This document shows, in pieces, positions 18,675 to 27,945 of a stretch of 64,000 nt of DNA. Both the position numbers and the translations under genes were made by a program. A model generated the notes under the pieces. That model worked only from the letters and a program-made list of their open reading frames with translations. It was not told where the DNA came from and did no database searches. How positions within the stretch are numbered: the first letter of the stretch is position 1; each line of letters begins with the position of its first letter. Source of the DNA: Chlorobium ferrooxidans DSM 13031 (GTDB lineage Bacteria; Bacteroidota; Chlorobiia; Chlorobiales; Chlorobiaceae); the NCBI RefSeq assembly GCF_000168715.1, contig NZ_AASE01000001.1, positions 1 through 64,000 on the forward strand, in the 5' to 3' direction.

Positions 18675-18944
18675 ATGACTCAGACTAAAAGTGTAAAGTT
18701 AGACGATACGACGCATAAACGCCTTGCGGATTTGGCTCGTATCCGCGACAGGTCACCGCACTGGCTCATGAGGAAGGCAATCGAAACATTCCTGGACAGC
18801 GAAGAAAAGTACGAGCGGGAAAAACGCGAGGATTTGGAACGATGGGAACGGTATCAATTATCCAGTGAAGCTGTCCCCCATGAAAAAGCCGCAGCATGGA
18901 TTGAAAATCTGGCAAAAGGAGATGTGACCTCTTGCCCCAAATAA
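18675..18944 (+). CDS. Ribbon-helix-helix antitoxin (ParD/RelB/CopG type)
   Basis: 89 aa from the ATG at 18675, AAGGAG nine bases upstream. N-terminal ribbon-helix-helix: VKLDDTTHKRLADLARIRDR followed by SPHWLMRKAIETFLD (residues about 6-40). An acidic, basic, toxin-wrapping C-terminal half follows (EEKYEREKREDLERWERYQ). It would neutralise a ParE/RelE toxin and repress its own operon. The neighbouring toxin gene, overlapping its 3' end by 13 bases, is broken by one stop codon, so this antitoxin is probably an orphan. Earlier in-frame start at 18645 lacks a binding site. Confidence 0.88.
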   Translation: MTQTKSVKLDDTTHKRLADLARIRDRSPHWLMRKAIETFLDSEEKYEREKREDLERWERYQLSSEAVPHEKAAAWIENLAKGDVTSCPK

Positions 18945-19222
18945 AGTAGCTTTCAGAGGCATTAGCCGATGCTGAGCGGCTTCATGCGTTCCTGAACGAA
19001 AATAATCCCGGTGCGGCAGCTCGGGCCGCACAAGCCATTCCTGACGGCGCGGGTTTGCTCAAATCAATACCGGACATTGGCCAACCAATGAACGATGACA
19101 CGGGAAGACGCGAATTGGTGGTATCTTTTGGTGCCGGAGCTTTTGTTCTTCGCTACATGCGGGAGAGAAACGAAAAGGTTGTTCTTATTCGCGTCTGGCA
19201 CAGCAAGGAAAGCCGGGCTTAG
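18932..19222 (+). pseudogene. ParE/RelE-type toxin, broken by one nonsense codon
   Basis: Frame starting at a TTG (18932) overlapping the antitoxin end. It reads LPQIK-stop-LSEALADAERLHAFLNEN and on through GRRELVVSFGAGAFVLRYMR to VLIRVWHSKESRA, stop at 19220. That is a full-length 96-codon ParE-family toxin with intact core strands and the C-terminal VWHSKE motif. The only lesion is TAG at 18947-18949, where the family has Trp (TGG). Possible readthrough or restart at a downstream start cannot be excluded. It sits in tandem with its antitoxin, the normal order. Confidence 0.85.
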
Positions 19223-19256
19223 AGCCGGTTACCGGTCAATATGGGCACGTCCCCCT

Positions 19257-19730
19257 CTAATCAAATTGAAATTTTATCGGAACAGTCATCCATACCTTTA
19301 TGGGACGGCCATTCAGAATAGCTGGAGAGTATGTAGATTCCATTACGGACTTGATAGCAACCTCATCAAATACATAACAGTCAGGCGGAATACGCTTCAT
19401 AACTTTTACCTTTTCTGGTCGACCATCTTTTCCAATCAGAACATTTACAAACAACTTGCCAGTAATTCCTTCAATTCTTGCAATCTCGGGATAGACGGGT
19501 TTTTTCTGATCAAGAAAACCAGGCATTTTGTCAGATGGAACACATATCGGAACTTCATCATCGGTGGATGAACTAGATCCTTCTGAACCTAAACCCTTTC
19601 TTTCCAAAGATTTATTTCCGATAAAACTTGGATTGCAATCTAATGAACTCCCATTAGCATGGTAATAGTGTAAGTTATACTGTTCTGCATTTACTGTTGC
19701 AAAAAGCAACACAGAACATAAGACCGGCAT
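19257..19730 (-). CDS. TonB C-terminal-domain periplasmic protein
   Basis: 157 aa from the ATG at 19730, giving a signal peptide (MPVLCSVLLFATVNA). The C-terminal 85 residues are a TonB-C fold: KKPVYPEIARIEGITGKLFV (about 72-91), VLIGKDGRPEKVKVMK, AIKSVMESTYSPAILNGRPI and the final strand WMTVPIKFQF. The central region is a Ser- and Cys-containing linker with no transmembrane anchor or proline-rich span, so it is not a complete TonB. No ExbBD or receptor gene is near. Function unknown; perhaps a partner-binding periplasmic domain. Confidence 0.8.
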   Translation of the reverse strand: MPVLCSVLLFATVNAEQYNLHYYHANGSSLDCNPSFIGNKSLERKGLGSEGSSSSTDDEVPICVPSDKMPGFLDQKKPVYPEIARIEGITGKLFVNVLIGKDGRPEKVKVMKRIPPDCYVFDEVAIKSVMESTYSPAILNGRPIKVWMTVPIKFQFD

Positions 19731-20182
19731 CAGTATTTTTTGTGCATTGCAAACGAGGAAGAATACCTGTCTATGGAGAATGAAGGCGTATGTTGGCATC
19801 TTGATAGATGGATTGTGTTAACTGCTGAAAAATTGAATAATTCACCATTATCACATCGAATTTTAAGAAAAATACTTGTAATATGGAAGTAAAGGTAGAA
19901 GCTTTGACGTGATATAAAAGAGTTTTTTTGGATGCAAAGTTTTACATCAGGAGAGCACCAGAGCAGTGAGGTAAGATCAAGAATATCCGAACTACTGTCA
20001 TGACTTGGCCCGTCAATTGAGGCTGTCTGTTTCTCAACCTGAAGCGAAAAATCCGGCTCCAGTCAATTGAACAGCATGGCATCAACCGCAATTTCAACAA
20101 TATCACTCTTCCCGAACTTCCTGTGCATACCGCTCTCCGGATAGTTACTAACTGATTTAACTATACAATATAAGGGTTGTCC

Positions 20183-20260
20183 GTCGCTTTGGGAGGGTTA
20201 ACACCGGCAGAATTTGCCGCTCAGTTTGAAGAGGATTTCCAAGAACAAGTGTTACAGTAA
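20183..20260 (+). pseudogene. IS3-family transposase C-terminal remnant
   Basis: Twenty-five codons reading VALGGLTPAEFAAQFEED and ending QVLQ-stop. SLGGLTPxEFA is the C-terminal signature of IS3/IS150 OrfB transposases; nothing upstream continues the gene. It marks past transposition next to the defence island. Short, so moderate confidence. Confidence 0.6.
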
Positions 20261-20545
20261 ACGGGGCAACCTCCGACTGAACAGGTACGTTACGCATTAT
20301 CCCACGCACGAGCGTGCACGCCGGAGCATAGAGTGCCAGTAACTCCGGAACATGATATACTCAACACATGACGATTGCTGATCAGGGCAAGCTCGGTGTG
20401 AATATTGAAAAAGTGAGCTGCAAGAGGAACAAAAAATACCGAAGAGCCGAACCCTCCAATGGTTCCGCCAACTTCCTAAAGAAACGCGGTCACAAAAAAC
20501 AAAACCGGAACATACCAGGGCAGTGTGGCTACAGGATAAAGAAGT

Positions 20546-20584
20546 AAATAATGGACAGTAAACGCCTTTTACTGTCCATTATTT
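20546..20584. terminator. Perfect 17-bp AT-rich hairpin
   Basis: AAATAATGGACAGTAAA (20546-20562), loop CGCCT, TTTACTGTCCATTATTT (20568-20584). Arms match perfectly. It may terminate transcription coming from hamB (minus strand, 340 bases away) or be the end of a lost mobile element. Confidence 0.55.
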
Positions 20585-20922
20585 GAAACGCAATCAAACG
20601 GCAAGGCAAAAGAGACTGTAAAGTATTTCAATAATTGCAATTAAATCGGCAGCTTTACATAAATCATGTTATACAACAAATTATAATATAGAAGTTGTGG
20701 GCTTGTGTGGAGCTGATATTGCTTGGAAAAAAGGGATAGCCGCAAAAGATTATTTGTTCCACATCCAATTGGTGCCGTTACTCTGGCAGACGGCCAGTGG
20801 ATGATTGGAACGCCCATCCTCCTGTCCTCCGCTTTCTCACGGGCCACTTCTGTCCAGATGATGCATTGCACATACTTCAGTATTTTCTGGTGTTCTCCTT
20901 GTATCGGAAACAGCTAGAAGAT

Positions 20923-23900
20923 CTAATCACCAAAAGAGATCGTCGGTGCTTGAAGGCGAGGGTCTCGGCAGTGTAGGCACCAGAGATCTCCGGTTCGCAG
21001 GAAGATAAACCGTAGATCGTTGGCTAGGTCATAAAATGGAAGATCTTCCGTTGACTTGGCCCGGAAAACAAACCGACAATCGGTGGAACATAGGAATGCT
21101 GTATCTTGCTCAGGAAGCTTTCTTGAATGAAGGCTTGTTATCTCATGCGGGACTTGCAACTTGAAGTTTGAAAAAGACGGTATTTCCTCCTCACTTGACG
21201 TCTGATCCTTTTCCAATAAATCCAACCAGTTTGCTGTTTTAGGTGAGATTGATGATCTGAGATCTTCAACCGTTTCAGGGTTGAGCAATGCATTACGAAT
21301 CCTCTTTGGGCTTGCGGTTGAATCCAGCACGAATGCTCCAAGCTCGACTGCTGAAGCTCGAGACCGAATTCCTGCCAGGAAGACCTTAGCTGCTGCTTGA
21401 TTGGGGAGACCCAATTCAAGTAACAGGCTTACCAAACCAAGCGCTTCTCTCCTTTCCTCCTCAGTTTCTTGGTCGAGTTTTTGGGCAACTGCATGGAAAA
21501 GCCACGACAGCTCATAGCCATAGAATTCAGTGCAAATTTTCAGCGGATCATCCTCTAAAGATTCCCGGATCGCCAATAATGGCTGACCTCTAAGCCATTG
21601 GGGGCGGACTACATCAAGAAGCTCCTTTGAAGCAATCGAGCCGCAAATAGCAGACGCATTAACTCTCGCCCAATCCTCGAATTCTGAAACCAAAACTGCG
21701 ATGGCAGTATCATTCTGATCACTAGCCAAATAGGCATCGGTACACTGGCGAAAAAACTCCAAGTCCCTAAAGGCGAGTTTGCCTACAGAGAGAGGCAATC
21801 CAGATGAAATAATCGCTTGTCGGGCAGGAGCGTCAGGAACATCTCTCAGAATCGATGTGGTTCGGGCTTTCAACAGCGAAAGAACTGACGCGCTGTCTTC
21901 GTTCTCCATTGCTTCAGCTTGGATCACCGCGAGAGAACCCTGAAATGCAGATTCAATCCAATCAATTTGATCTCCTGACGGGTCGGCACCTTTATACGCA
22001 ACATGTAGCGTTAAAAGCTGATCGTCAAATAAATCCATCAACGATCGGACCCCCTCGGCGTGCCGATTCAAGGATTCATAATCACTGTTTGCAACTAGTT
22101 CGAGGAATGTTTCGAAAGTGACTCCGGTTTCTTTTGCAATGCGTTTCAAAATACGAATCACCTGCAACAAGCCGCTCTCGACTTTGTCTATTTTCAGGAT
22201 GTCGAGATACTGGTTTGCCAAATTCATTTCGTGCTTAATCTGCCACACGGCTTTCGTGCCATCGATTGCGAAGAGAACCTTTCCCTCTCCATCTACATAC
22301 GCTCGCCCAGCACGCCCACAAATGTTCCAAAAGTCACGTTTCGTAATGTGCCTTTTTTTTCCTATCAAGGTCTGAGACACAATCACCGACGAAACTCTGA
22401 TATTTACTCCCTGCCCGAGTGTGGTTGTTGCAACGATCACTAAGGGATTCCCCGCTGCCATGAGGTTTTCGATCGCGATCCGGACTTGGGGAGGAAGTCG
22501 ATTGGAATGGCAAACAATCCCAAGTCTGGCCGCCTCAAGTTCGATACAATCAGGCCCCAACTCTTCACTGCAAACTGCCTCAAATATCCGCCACTCCGTA
22601 TCAGGCCACGTATGGGTCTTTTCCTCGCCTTGGAGAGCTAGTATAACAGACCGAGCCATTGATGGCACCCACTGCGCTTGACCGGCAAATATTAATACAG
22701 GCCCGATTTCAGATAGGCGCACAGCGGTGGCGGCGACAGCCTCAGTCTTCGACCTTGGGAATTCTCTAGCCTTCTTTTTACCAGGTTCAACCACCCATCG
22801 AAAATCAACAAAATCAGGATTGAAGCATCGACTTTCGCTACGCCATTCGATTTGCACTCCATTCTTTGTCCATCGGAGAACGCCAAAGCGCTCATCCGAT
22901 GGTTTCCAGTCTGATTGCGCTAATGCGGACTCACTACCACCGATCCATGTCGCAAGCTCTGTGGCATTCGGAAGAACTGCAGAAAGTAATAGAATGCGCG
23001 TACTTCGATTTCGAGAAAGTAGCCGGAGGTGCTCAAGAAACAATTCATTTTTGACATTCCGTTCGCTCCCTCCAAGAAGGTGACCTTCATCAATGACGAT
23101 CAGTTTGACGTTATCAAACAATTCAGGGGCCGCACGCAACATCGCCTTCGTTTTTTCAGGCGTCGCAATGAGGAGGTGTGCCTCGAGAACCATTTCGCGG
23201 TCTACCCCACTAAAACGGGAGCCTCCATAAAGGTGCGAAATGGAAAAACCAAGAGCCCCAAGGTATTTTTCAAAAGTCCGCTCCAGCTCAAATGCTAGAG
23301 ATCGAAACGGCGCCAAATAAAGAACCTTAGCTGTCGAATTGGCTCTTAACTCTTTAAGTATCGCAAGTTCTGCGACCCGGGTCTTTCCTGCACTTGTTCG
23401 CAAGTTCACGACTCCACCTAAGTTGTCGCCATTTAGAGCGAGCTCAAGAGCTGCAAGTTGGGATCGCCAAAGCTCAGTTACCGGCGGTTTAACCAAAGCA
23501 AGGAGGCTTGCATAATCACCGATAGTAGACTTCCCGTCAGGGCCAAAGAACGGTGGAAGACAGACCCAAAGTGACCCCCGCCCATAGTCATTGAACATCA
23601 ATCGGAGGATTCGTGCTATCCACCAAAAGCTCGGGTTGGCTCCAGCCTCACTGATGATCATCGCATCGGCTAGAATAGCATCAGCATTAGTAAGTAGCTC
23701 TGCTTCGCCTGAGATCGAATGCTCAAGAACGTGTGCAACCGATCGAGCGATAAGAAGATCAAGAGCTCTCCTGTCTGCCTCAATGAAATCCTCTTCGTAT
23801 AGGGGCTGTTCCCGGAGAAGAACGTCATTAAGCCTTGGAATCAACTTGGCAAAATCCTTTCTGAGGAAGCTAGCAATGATCCCTGCGACTGGTGTGATAG

Positions 23901-24291
23901 TTTCCGTGGCTTTGATGAGCACGTATGCTCGTGAATAGTGACCACATGCGTAAAAAGCCATCGCCCCAATTAGGCAATGGAATCCGCTTACGCTCTCAGT
24001 TCGAGCGCTCGTGCGATGGGTGCTTTCCAGCAATTCGCCAGCCGAGTGAAGTTGTAGGATCCCCTCACCAAGCAAGTCTTGTTCCACCAGACTACAACCA
24101 GCGCTAAGCATTCGGTAGGCTACGAAAGTGACACGATCGTCGAGGCCCTCCGTGAATCCCGGAAAATGTTCAGGCAACTCGTGAACTTCTTGAAGCAACT
24201 GCTTTGCCTTTGCCTGAGAAATGAAATTTGGAATTGGCTCAACTCGCAACGCAGATGCGATGCTTCGCGAATGCTCAACTGAAAGGCTCAT
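20923..24291 (-). CDS. hamB: Hachiman defence helicase HamB
   Basis: 1122-aa superfamily 2 DExH helicase. N-terminal ~280 residues are helical with no known motif. Helicase motifs: I TSAGKT (about 300), Ia APFRSLAFE, II DEGH (about 402), III-like LLSAVLPN (about 440), VI CGRAGRAY (about 680). The C-terminal 400 residues are helical. Together with HamA (DUF1837) this is the two-gene Hachiman system, in which the helicase gates a nuclease that degrades DNA on infection. The ATG at 24291 overlaps the hamA stop (ATGA), so translation is coupled. Identification rests on the hamA pairing plus motifs. An alternative start nine codons upstream has no support. Confidence 0.85.
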   Translation of the reverse strand: MSLSVEHSRSIASALRVEPIPNFISQAKAKQLLQEVHELPEHFPGFTEGLDDRVTFVAYRMLSAGCSLVEQDLLGEGILQLHSAGELLESTHRTSARTESVSGFHCLIGAMAFYACGHYSRAYVLIKATETITPVAGIIASFLRKDFAKLIPRLNDVLLREQPLYEEDFIEADRRALDLLIARSVAHVLEHSISGEAELLTNADAILADAMIISEAGANPSFWWIARILRLMFNDYGRGSLWVCLPPFFGPDGKSTIGDYASLLALVKPPVTELWRSQLAALELALNGDNLGGVVNLRTSAGKTRVAELAILKELRANSTAKVLYLAPFRSLAFELERTFEKYLGALGFSISHLYGGSRFSGVDREMVLEAHLLIATPEKTKAMLRAAPELFDNVKLIVIDEGHLLGGSERNVKNELFLEHLRLLSRNRSTRILLLSAVLPNATELATWIGGSESALAQSDWKPSDERFGVLRWTKNGVQIEWRSESRCFNPDFVDFRWVVEPGKKKAREFPRSKTEAVAATAVRLSEIGPVLIFAGQAQWVPSMARSVILALQGEEKTHTWPDTEWRIFEAVCSEELGPDCIELEAARLGIVCHSNRLPPQVRIAIENLMAAGNPLVIVATTTLGQGVNIRVSSVIVSQTLIGKKRHITKRDFWNICGRAGRAYVDGEGKVLFAIDGTKAVWQIKHEMNLANQYLDILKIDKVESGLLQVIRILKRIAKETGVTFETFLELVANSDYESLNRHAEGVRSLMDLFDDQLLTLHVAYKGADPSGDQIDWIESAFQGSLAVIQAEAMENEDSASVLSLLKARTTSILRDVPDAPARQAIISSGLPLSVGKLAFRDLEFFRQCTDAYLASDQNDTAIAVLVSEFEDWARVNASAICGSIASKELLDVVRPQWLRGQPLLAIRESLEDDPLKICTEFYGYELSWLFHAVAQKLDQETEEERREALGLVSLLLELGLPNQAAAKVFLAGIRSRASAVELGAFVLDSTASPKRIRNALLNPETVEDLRSSISPKTANWLDLLEKDQTSSEEEIPSFSNFKLQVPHEITSLHSRKLPEQDTAFLCSTDCRFVFRAKSTEDLPFYDLANDLRFIFLRTGDLWCLHCRDPRLQAPTISFGD

Positions 24292-25103
24292 GGTGTGGAC
24301 TCCAATCCATTGAAGCAAGAATTAACAAGACCTTCCCCATCGGAGAGGGTCATCGAGATTACCGCGATTCTTCGCAGAGATGAAATAGCGTTTTTTTCAA
24401 CATGGGTAGGCGCTAAGTGGTTGCTCGCAAGAAGTCCAACATGGTCAATCCGTAATCTATTCCTCACAAATAGATCAGCGCACTCTTCGATCCGTCGCCC
24501 AAGCGCTTCATTTCTTTCCACGATTAGGCGATTTGCAACGAATTGAAGGGAAACAGGTAGCCCTCCTCGGAATGATCTTTCGAGTGATTCAATGATGTCA
24601 GTGACAGCCTTCTTCGATGACGCTCCACGAAACTTTGCCTCGCCGACGATTATACGGATAGGATGAGCATTCAAATCGAAAGCCAACACGTCATCACCCT
24701 TCATGGACTGATCAACGTTCGGGTTGTATCGCAAACGATAAACGGGTAAGTCCGCGTTGCAAGAAGCAGTTACATACTCGCAGAGGAGAACCTCTGTCCA
24801 GTTTCCCTTGCGAGTCTTTGGATTAGTTGGAAATCGAGTGAGAGGGAGTGTAAGCCCTTGCCGAGCGTAAGCTTCCCTGCGCAGCCGATCACGTTCTAAA
24901 TCCTCCGGTCTGGAGTGATGAGTGCGAAGAAATTCCCTCATCGCGGCGACAAACTGGTCAACATCCGAGTCTGTCTCAGAGAGCGTGCGGGTGGGGATTC
25001 CATGCTCTGAATGACCATCTTCGTATGAAAATCGCTCGCCAATCGGATGTGGAGAAACCGGATGGGTTCCAACAACTTCTTCGAATGTGTAATGGTTAGG
25101 CAT
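24288..25103 (-). CDS. hamA: Hachiman defence nuclease HamA (DUF1837)
   Basis: 271-aa DUF1837 protein, the nuclease of Hachiman. PD-(D/E)xK-type residues are visible: GNWTE (Glu about 104), GDDVLAF (Asp about 137-138) and VGEAKFRG (Glu 155, Lys 157). The N-terminal 90 residues are variable and charged. HamA is held inactive by the HamB helicase and released to cut DNA non-specifically during phage attack, as described for this family. It overlaps hamB by four bases. No strong ribosome binding site; the start at 25103 is the first ATG of the open frame. Confidence 0.87.
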   Translation of the reverse strand: MPNHYTFEEVVGTHPVSPHPIGERFSYEDGHSEHGIPTRTLSETDSDVDQFVAAMREFLRTHHSRPEDLERDRLRREAYARQGLTLPLTRFPTNPKTRKGNWTEVLLCEYVTASCNADLPVYRLRYNPNVDQSMKGDDVLAFDLNAHPIRIIVGEAKFRGASSKKAVTDIIESLERSFRGGLPVSLQFVANRLIVERNEALGRRIEECADLFVRNRLRIDHVGLLASNHLAPTHVEKNAISSLRRIAVISMTLSDGEGLVNSCFNGLESTP

Positions 25104-25306
25104 CTCGATGCGAAATTAATAATTCATGAGCGCGATTCTTTGCGGTCATTAGTTTGGGTTGATTAAATGTAGAATGTTCAATCTATAATGAGACGTTGAG
25201 ATCCTTATGTCCGGCTCTTGGATTGAAGTGTTCCTTATCATTCGAAATTTTTCATTGATCATGAATTCGGACTTGAACGGTTTTGTGTTCTGAGGGAACC
25301 GGCTCG

Positions 25307-27838
25307 CTACTTTCTTCCTATGATAGCTGTCTCAATTGCCTTAATCTTGTTGTAGCGAGTTTGGAACATCGCCTTGTCTGTGTTGACGTAGGCGTTTCGC
25401 GGATCATCGTGTTCAGCGATGCTTAGCTTTGCAAAAAGGTCTCTCAAAGACTGGGCCTCGGCAGTCAGAAGTGCAACTACCTTCGTGAAGTCGTCGAAGG
25501 CAGATACCTGTTGGTTCTTTTGTTTAAACTGATGTCGCTGTTTGTTGAATACGTGGGTATTCACAACTGCTTCGATTAGCCGGCGCATTTTTCCGGCCAT
25601 AACCTCCTTCTGAGGCTTAGTCGGTTCGCCAGCGATAGCTAAAATCGCTTCGATATCGGTCTTCAAATCGTCAACATTCTCGCTGTATTCATCCAGTGCG
25701 ACGCAGCTCTCTAGAACATGCACGCTCATTTGTTGATTCAATCGCGAAGTATTCAGGGTCATCTGCATTTGAACGAAAAACTCCCAGTTGTGGGTGAGCA
25801 CAATTATCTGACGATTGGAGTGTGCTTGAATCAAATCGCGCAGCCGATTGCAATAGTTCCCGATGTAATTGTAGTCGAAACTGGAGATCGGATCGTCAAA
25901 GACGATTACTTGCTGCTCGCAGGTCTCAAGTTCAGCAAAGAACAAAGCAAGGGCGTGTATTCGTAGCTCTCCCTCACTCAAAACAGACTCAATCCTCTGA
26001 CCAGCCACATGGTGATCGACAGTAACAGCTCCATCACCACCTACGTCTTTCAACTCGACCCCGAATGCACTCATATCTTTTTCAGCGAGAGCAAGATACT
26101 CTTCATTCAATCGGGTTTTAAAATCCTCTACAACTAATTCCTTGTGCGCCTTCTTTGCTGTCGAAGTAACCTTGCGTAACACTGACTTGAAATCCGGCAA
26201 GGTAGCAACCCAAAAAGCAGCGATTTCCGTCCACTTGCGCGCGTCAGTCAATAGTTCAATGTTGTCCGCAATCTCCTTGGCGTAAAGAAGACCTTTGCAT
26301 TCTGTGGAGAGTTGCTCCAACTGCTTTAGAAGCTCTTCACGGTCTTTTCCCGCATTTTCGATGAGCGTCTCTTTCTCCTCCAGGCACGACGAAAGATTAT
26401 CGCTGAATTTTCGAATAGACAACGCTGCATCTTTGCCATCTTGGTCAATTTCCTCTCCAGCCTTGAATCGTAACTGAACCGCCTTCCCAAAGTTCTTAAT
26501 GGTTTCAATTGTTTCTGAGGTCAAGACCGAGCCTTTTGCCCAATCGTCAGGCGAGGTATCAGAAATCACTTTAAAATTCTTTTCTGAAGTCTTAATAAGT
26601 TTACGGAGTTCGGTAATGGCAATATCCAGTTCGCCAGTCAAAAGCTCAGCGTAGAGCTTGAACAGTTCAAGCTCACTCTCCTGAAGGCTTTGCTTACAGA
26701 GGGGGCACTCTGCTATTTCCAGAGAATGAAGACTGCAAACTTCGTTGGCTGGTCGAATGAGAGCCATCAACTTCTCAAGAGTTGCGCCTGAAGGAATGAG
26801 CGACTTGGCGAGAAGTTCGAGCTCGTTCTCTTTGGCTTTCAGAATTGTAGCCTGCTCAACAGGATCAATCTCAATAAGCTTTTCAGATGCGCTGAGGATC
26901 GGTTGAATTTCCCCAAGGAGTGCTTTCAGTGCTGCAACTTCACCCTTTAGCAATTTGAGACCTTCTTCTGAAGTTGCTTTCTCGAGATCAGTCTTCGCGG
27001 TCAGTTTTTCTTCCAGTCCGCTCTCCGCGGAATAATTGTCAGCCAACTCAATCTCGGCATCTAGGGTCGTGATTTGTGGTTTATCCAAACCGGCGAGCAC
27101 AGTACCATCGAAAGGTTTAAACTTCGTGCGGATCTGCACCAAAGCGCTCGTGAGATGGGTCGCATTTTCGCTCTGTCTTCTGTGAAGCTCCGTACGCAAG
27201 GTTTCGCAATGATTTATCGCGGTCTCAAACACTTCCAATTTGAATGGGGAAAGTTCGATGATTCGACCTGGTTGGACAGAATTCCGAATATTATGAAATG
27301 CAATTCCAGTATCGAAATACTTGAGGGTGGTTGAGCAAGCACCGTAAGCCGCGGGTGGTGACCAGGATTGTGCTGTCACATCCGAAGCGAATTTATAGGC
27401 GAATGATGGTGATGTAGTCGTGGTCACGCGAACGTCATGGAGTGGGCGACGAGGAGCATCGTTCGATGCCAGAATTTGAAGTGCTTCGCACAAGCTAGAT
27501 TTCCCACTTCCGTTAGATCCAAAAATGATCGTGACTCGTTTAGGAAAAGAAGCTACCAAGGAATCGCCTAAACGTTTAAATCCATTAAACGGGCCAATAA
27601 CTTCGAGACGTTCGATAGCGGCGGTAACGGCTCCAGTAAGCGCATTGGCTACTGGCGGGGCTGGTTGTCGAAGGTAGCTTACCTTTTTCGTGAATAATTG
27701 AACAAGAATTTCAAGGTCAGTAGGATCAAGGGACGTACTTCCAGTTGCAGCAAGATCACAAATCATCTCCAGCCAAGAGATTCCCTCAGAATGACCAAAG
27801 TCGCGAATGTATCCGATCGCATTAGGGTGGGTTGGCAT
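25307..27838 (-). CDS. Zinc-hook AAA/SMC-like ATPase (AAA_13, RloC/PrrC class)
   Basis: 843-aa ABC/SMC-type ATPase. Walker A FGSNGSGKSS (about 106-115); long coiled coils (about 210-630) interrupted by a zinc-hook CPLC (378-381); ABC signature LSEGELR (about 635); Walker B VIVFDDPISSFD (about 660); H-loop IVLTHN (about 695). This architecture is that of PF13166 proteins such as the anticodon nucleases RloC and PrrC. The C-terminal 130 residues (KMRRLIEAVVNTHVFNKQRH, HDDPRNAYVNTDK) may carry an effector activity, but I cannot identify a catalytic triad with certainty. Same strand and 203 bases upstream of hamA, so it may be co-transcribed. GGAG ten bases before the ATG. Confidence 0.8.
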   Translation of the reverse strand: MPTHPNAIGYIRDFGHSEGISWLEMICDLAATGSTSLDPTDLEILVQLFTKKVSYLRQPAPPVANALTGAVTAAIERLEVIGPFNGFKRLGDSLVASFPKRVTIIFGSNGSGKSSLCEALQILASNDAPRRPLHDVRVTTTTSPSFAYKFASDVTAQSWSPPAAYGACSTTLKYFDTGIAFHNIRNSVQPGRIIELSPFKLEVFETAINHCETLRTELHRRQSENATHLTSALVQIRTKFKPFDGTVLAGLDKPQITTLDAEIELADNYSAESGLEEKLTAKTDLEKATSEEGLKLLKGEVAALKALLGEIQPILSASEKLIEIDPVEQATILKAKENELELLAKSLIPSGATLEKLMALIRPANEVCSLHSLEIAECPLCKQSLQESELELFKLYAELLTGELDIAITELRKLIKTSEKNFKVISDTSPDDWAKGSVLTSETIETIKNFGKAVQLRFKAGEEIDQDGKDAALSIRKFSDNLSSCLEEKETLIENAGKDREELLKQLEQLSTECKGLLYAKEIADNIELLTDARKWTEIAAFWVATLPDFKSVLRKVTSTAKKAHKELVVEDFKTRLNEEYLALAEKDMSAFGVELKDVGGDGAVTVDHHVAGQRIESVLSEGELRIHALALFFAELETCEQQVIVFDDPISSFDYNYIGNYCNRLRDLIQAHSNRQIIVLTHNWEFFVQMQMTLNTSRLNQQMSVHVLESCVALDEYSENVDDLKTDIEAILAIAGEPTKPQKEVMAGKMRRLIEAVVNTHVFNKQRHQFKQKNQQVSAFDDFTKVVALLTAEAQSLRDLFAKLSIAEHDDPRNAYVNTDKAMFQTRYNKIKAIETAIIGRK

Positions 27839-27945
27839 AAGATGCGCTCCAATTAATTATTGAGTTCAATGTCGTTGTACGCGAGTTGCCCGTATCAGGT
27901 TCATGCTCTTGTTAGTTGCGGTTTTGAAGATTGTATGAATCACTT

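Larger units (their letters stand above)
19731..20922. other. Gene-poor region with mobile-element debris
   Basis: Nearly 1.2 kb without an intact gene. Seen here: an IS3-type transposase tail (20183-20260), a 59-codon basic open frame of unknown status (20368-20547) and a strong 17-bp hairpin (20546-20584). It forms the left edge of the defence genes. Confidence 0.6.

Noticed and set aside
19095-19571. 158-codon plus-strand frame
   Set aside because: Overlaps the parE remnant in another frame and is antisense to the TonB-domain gene; no motif.
20368-20547. 59-codon basic open frame starting MTIADQGKLGVN
   Set aside because: No clear ribosome binding site or family; lies in mobile-element debris. 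Could be real but cannot be supported.
20641-20917. Short frames on both strands upstream of the hamB stop
   Set aside because: No similarity to known families and no ribosome binding site.
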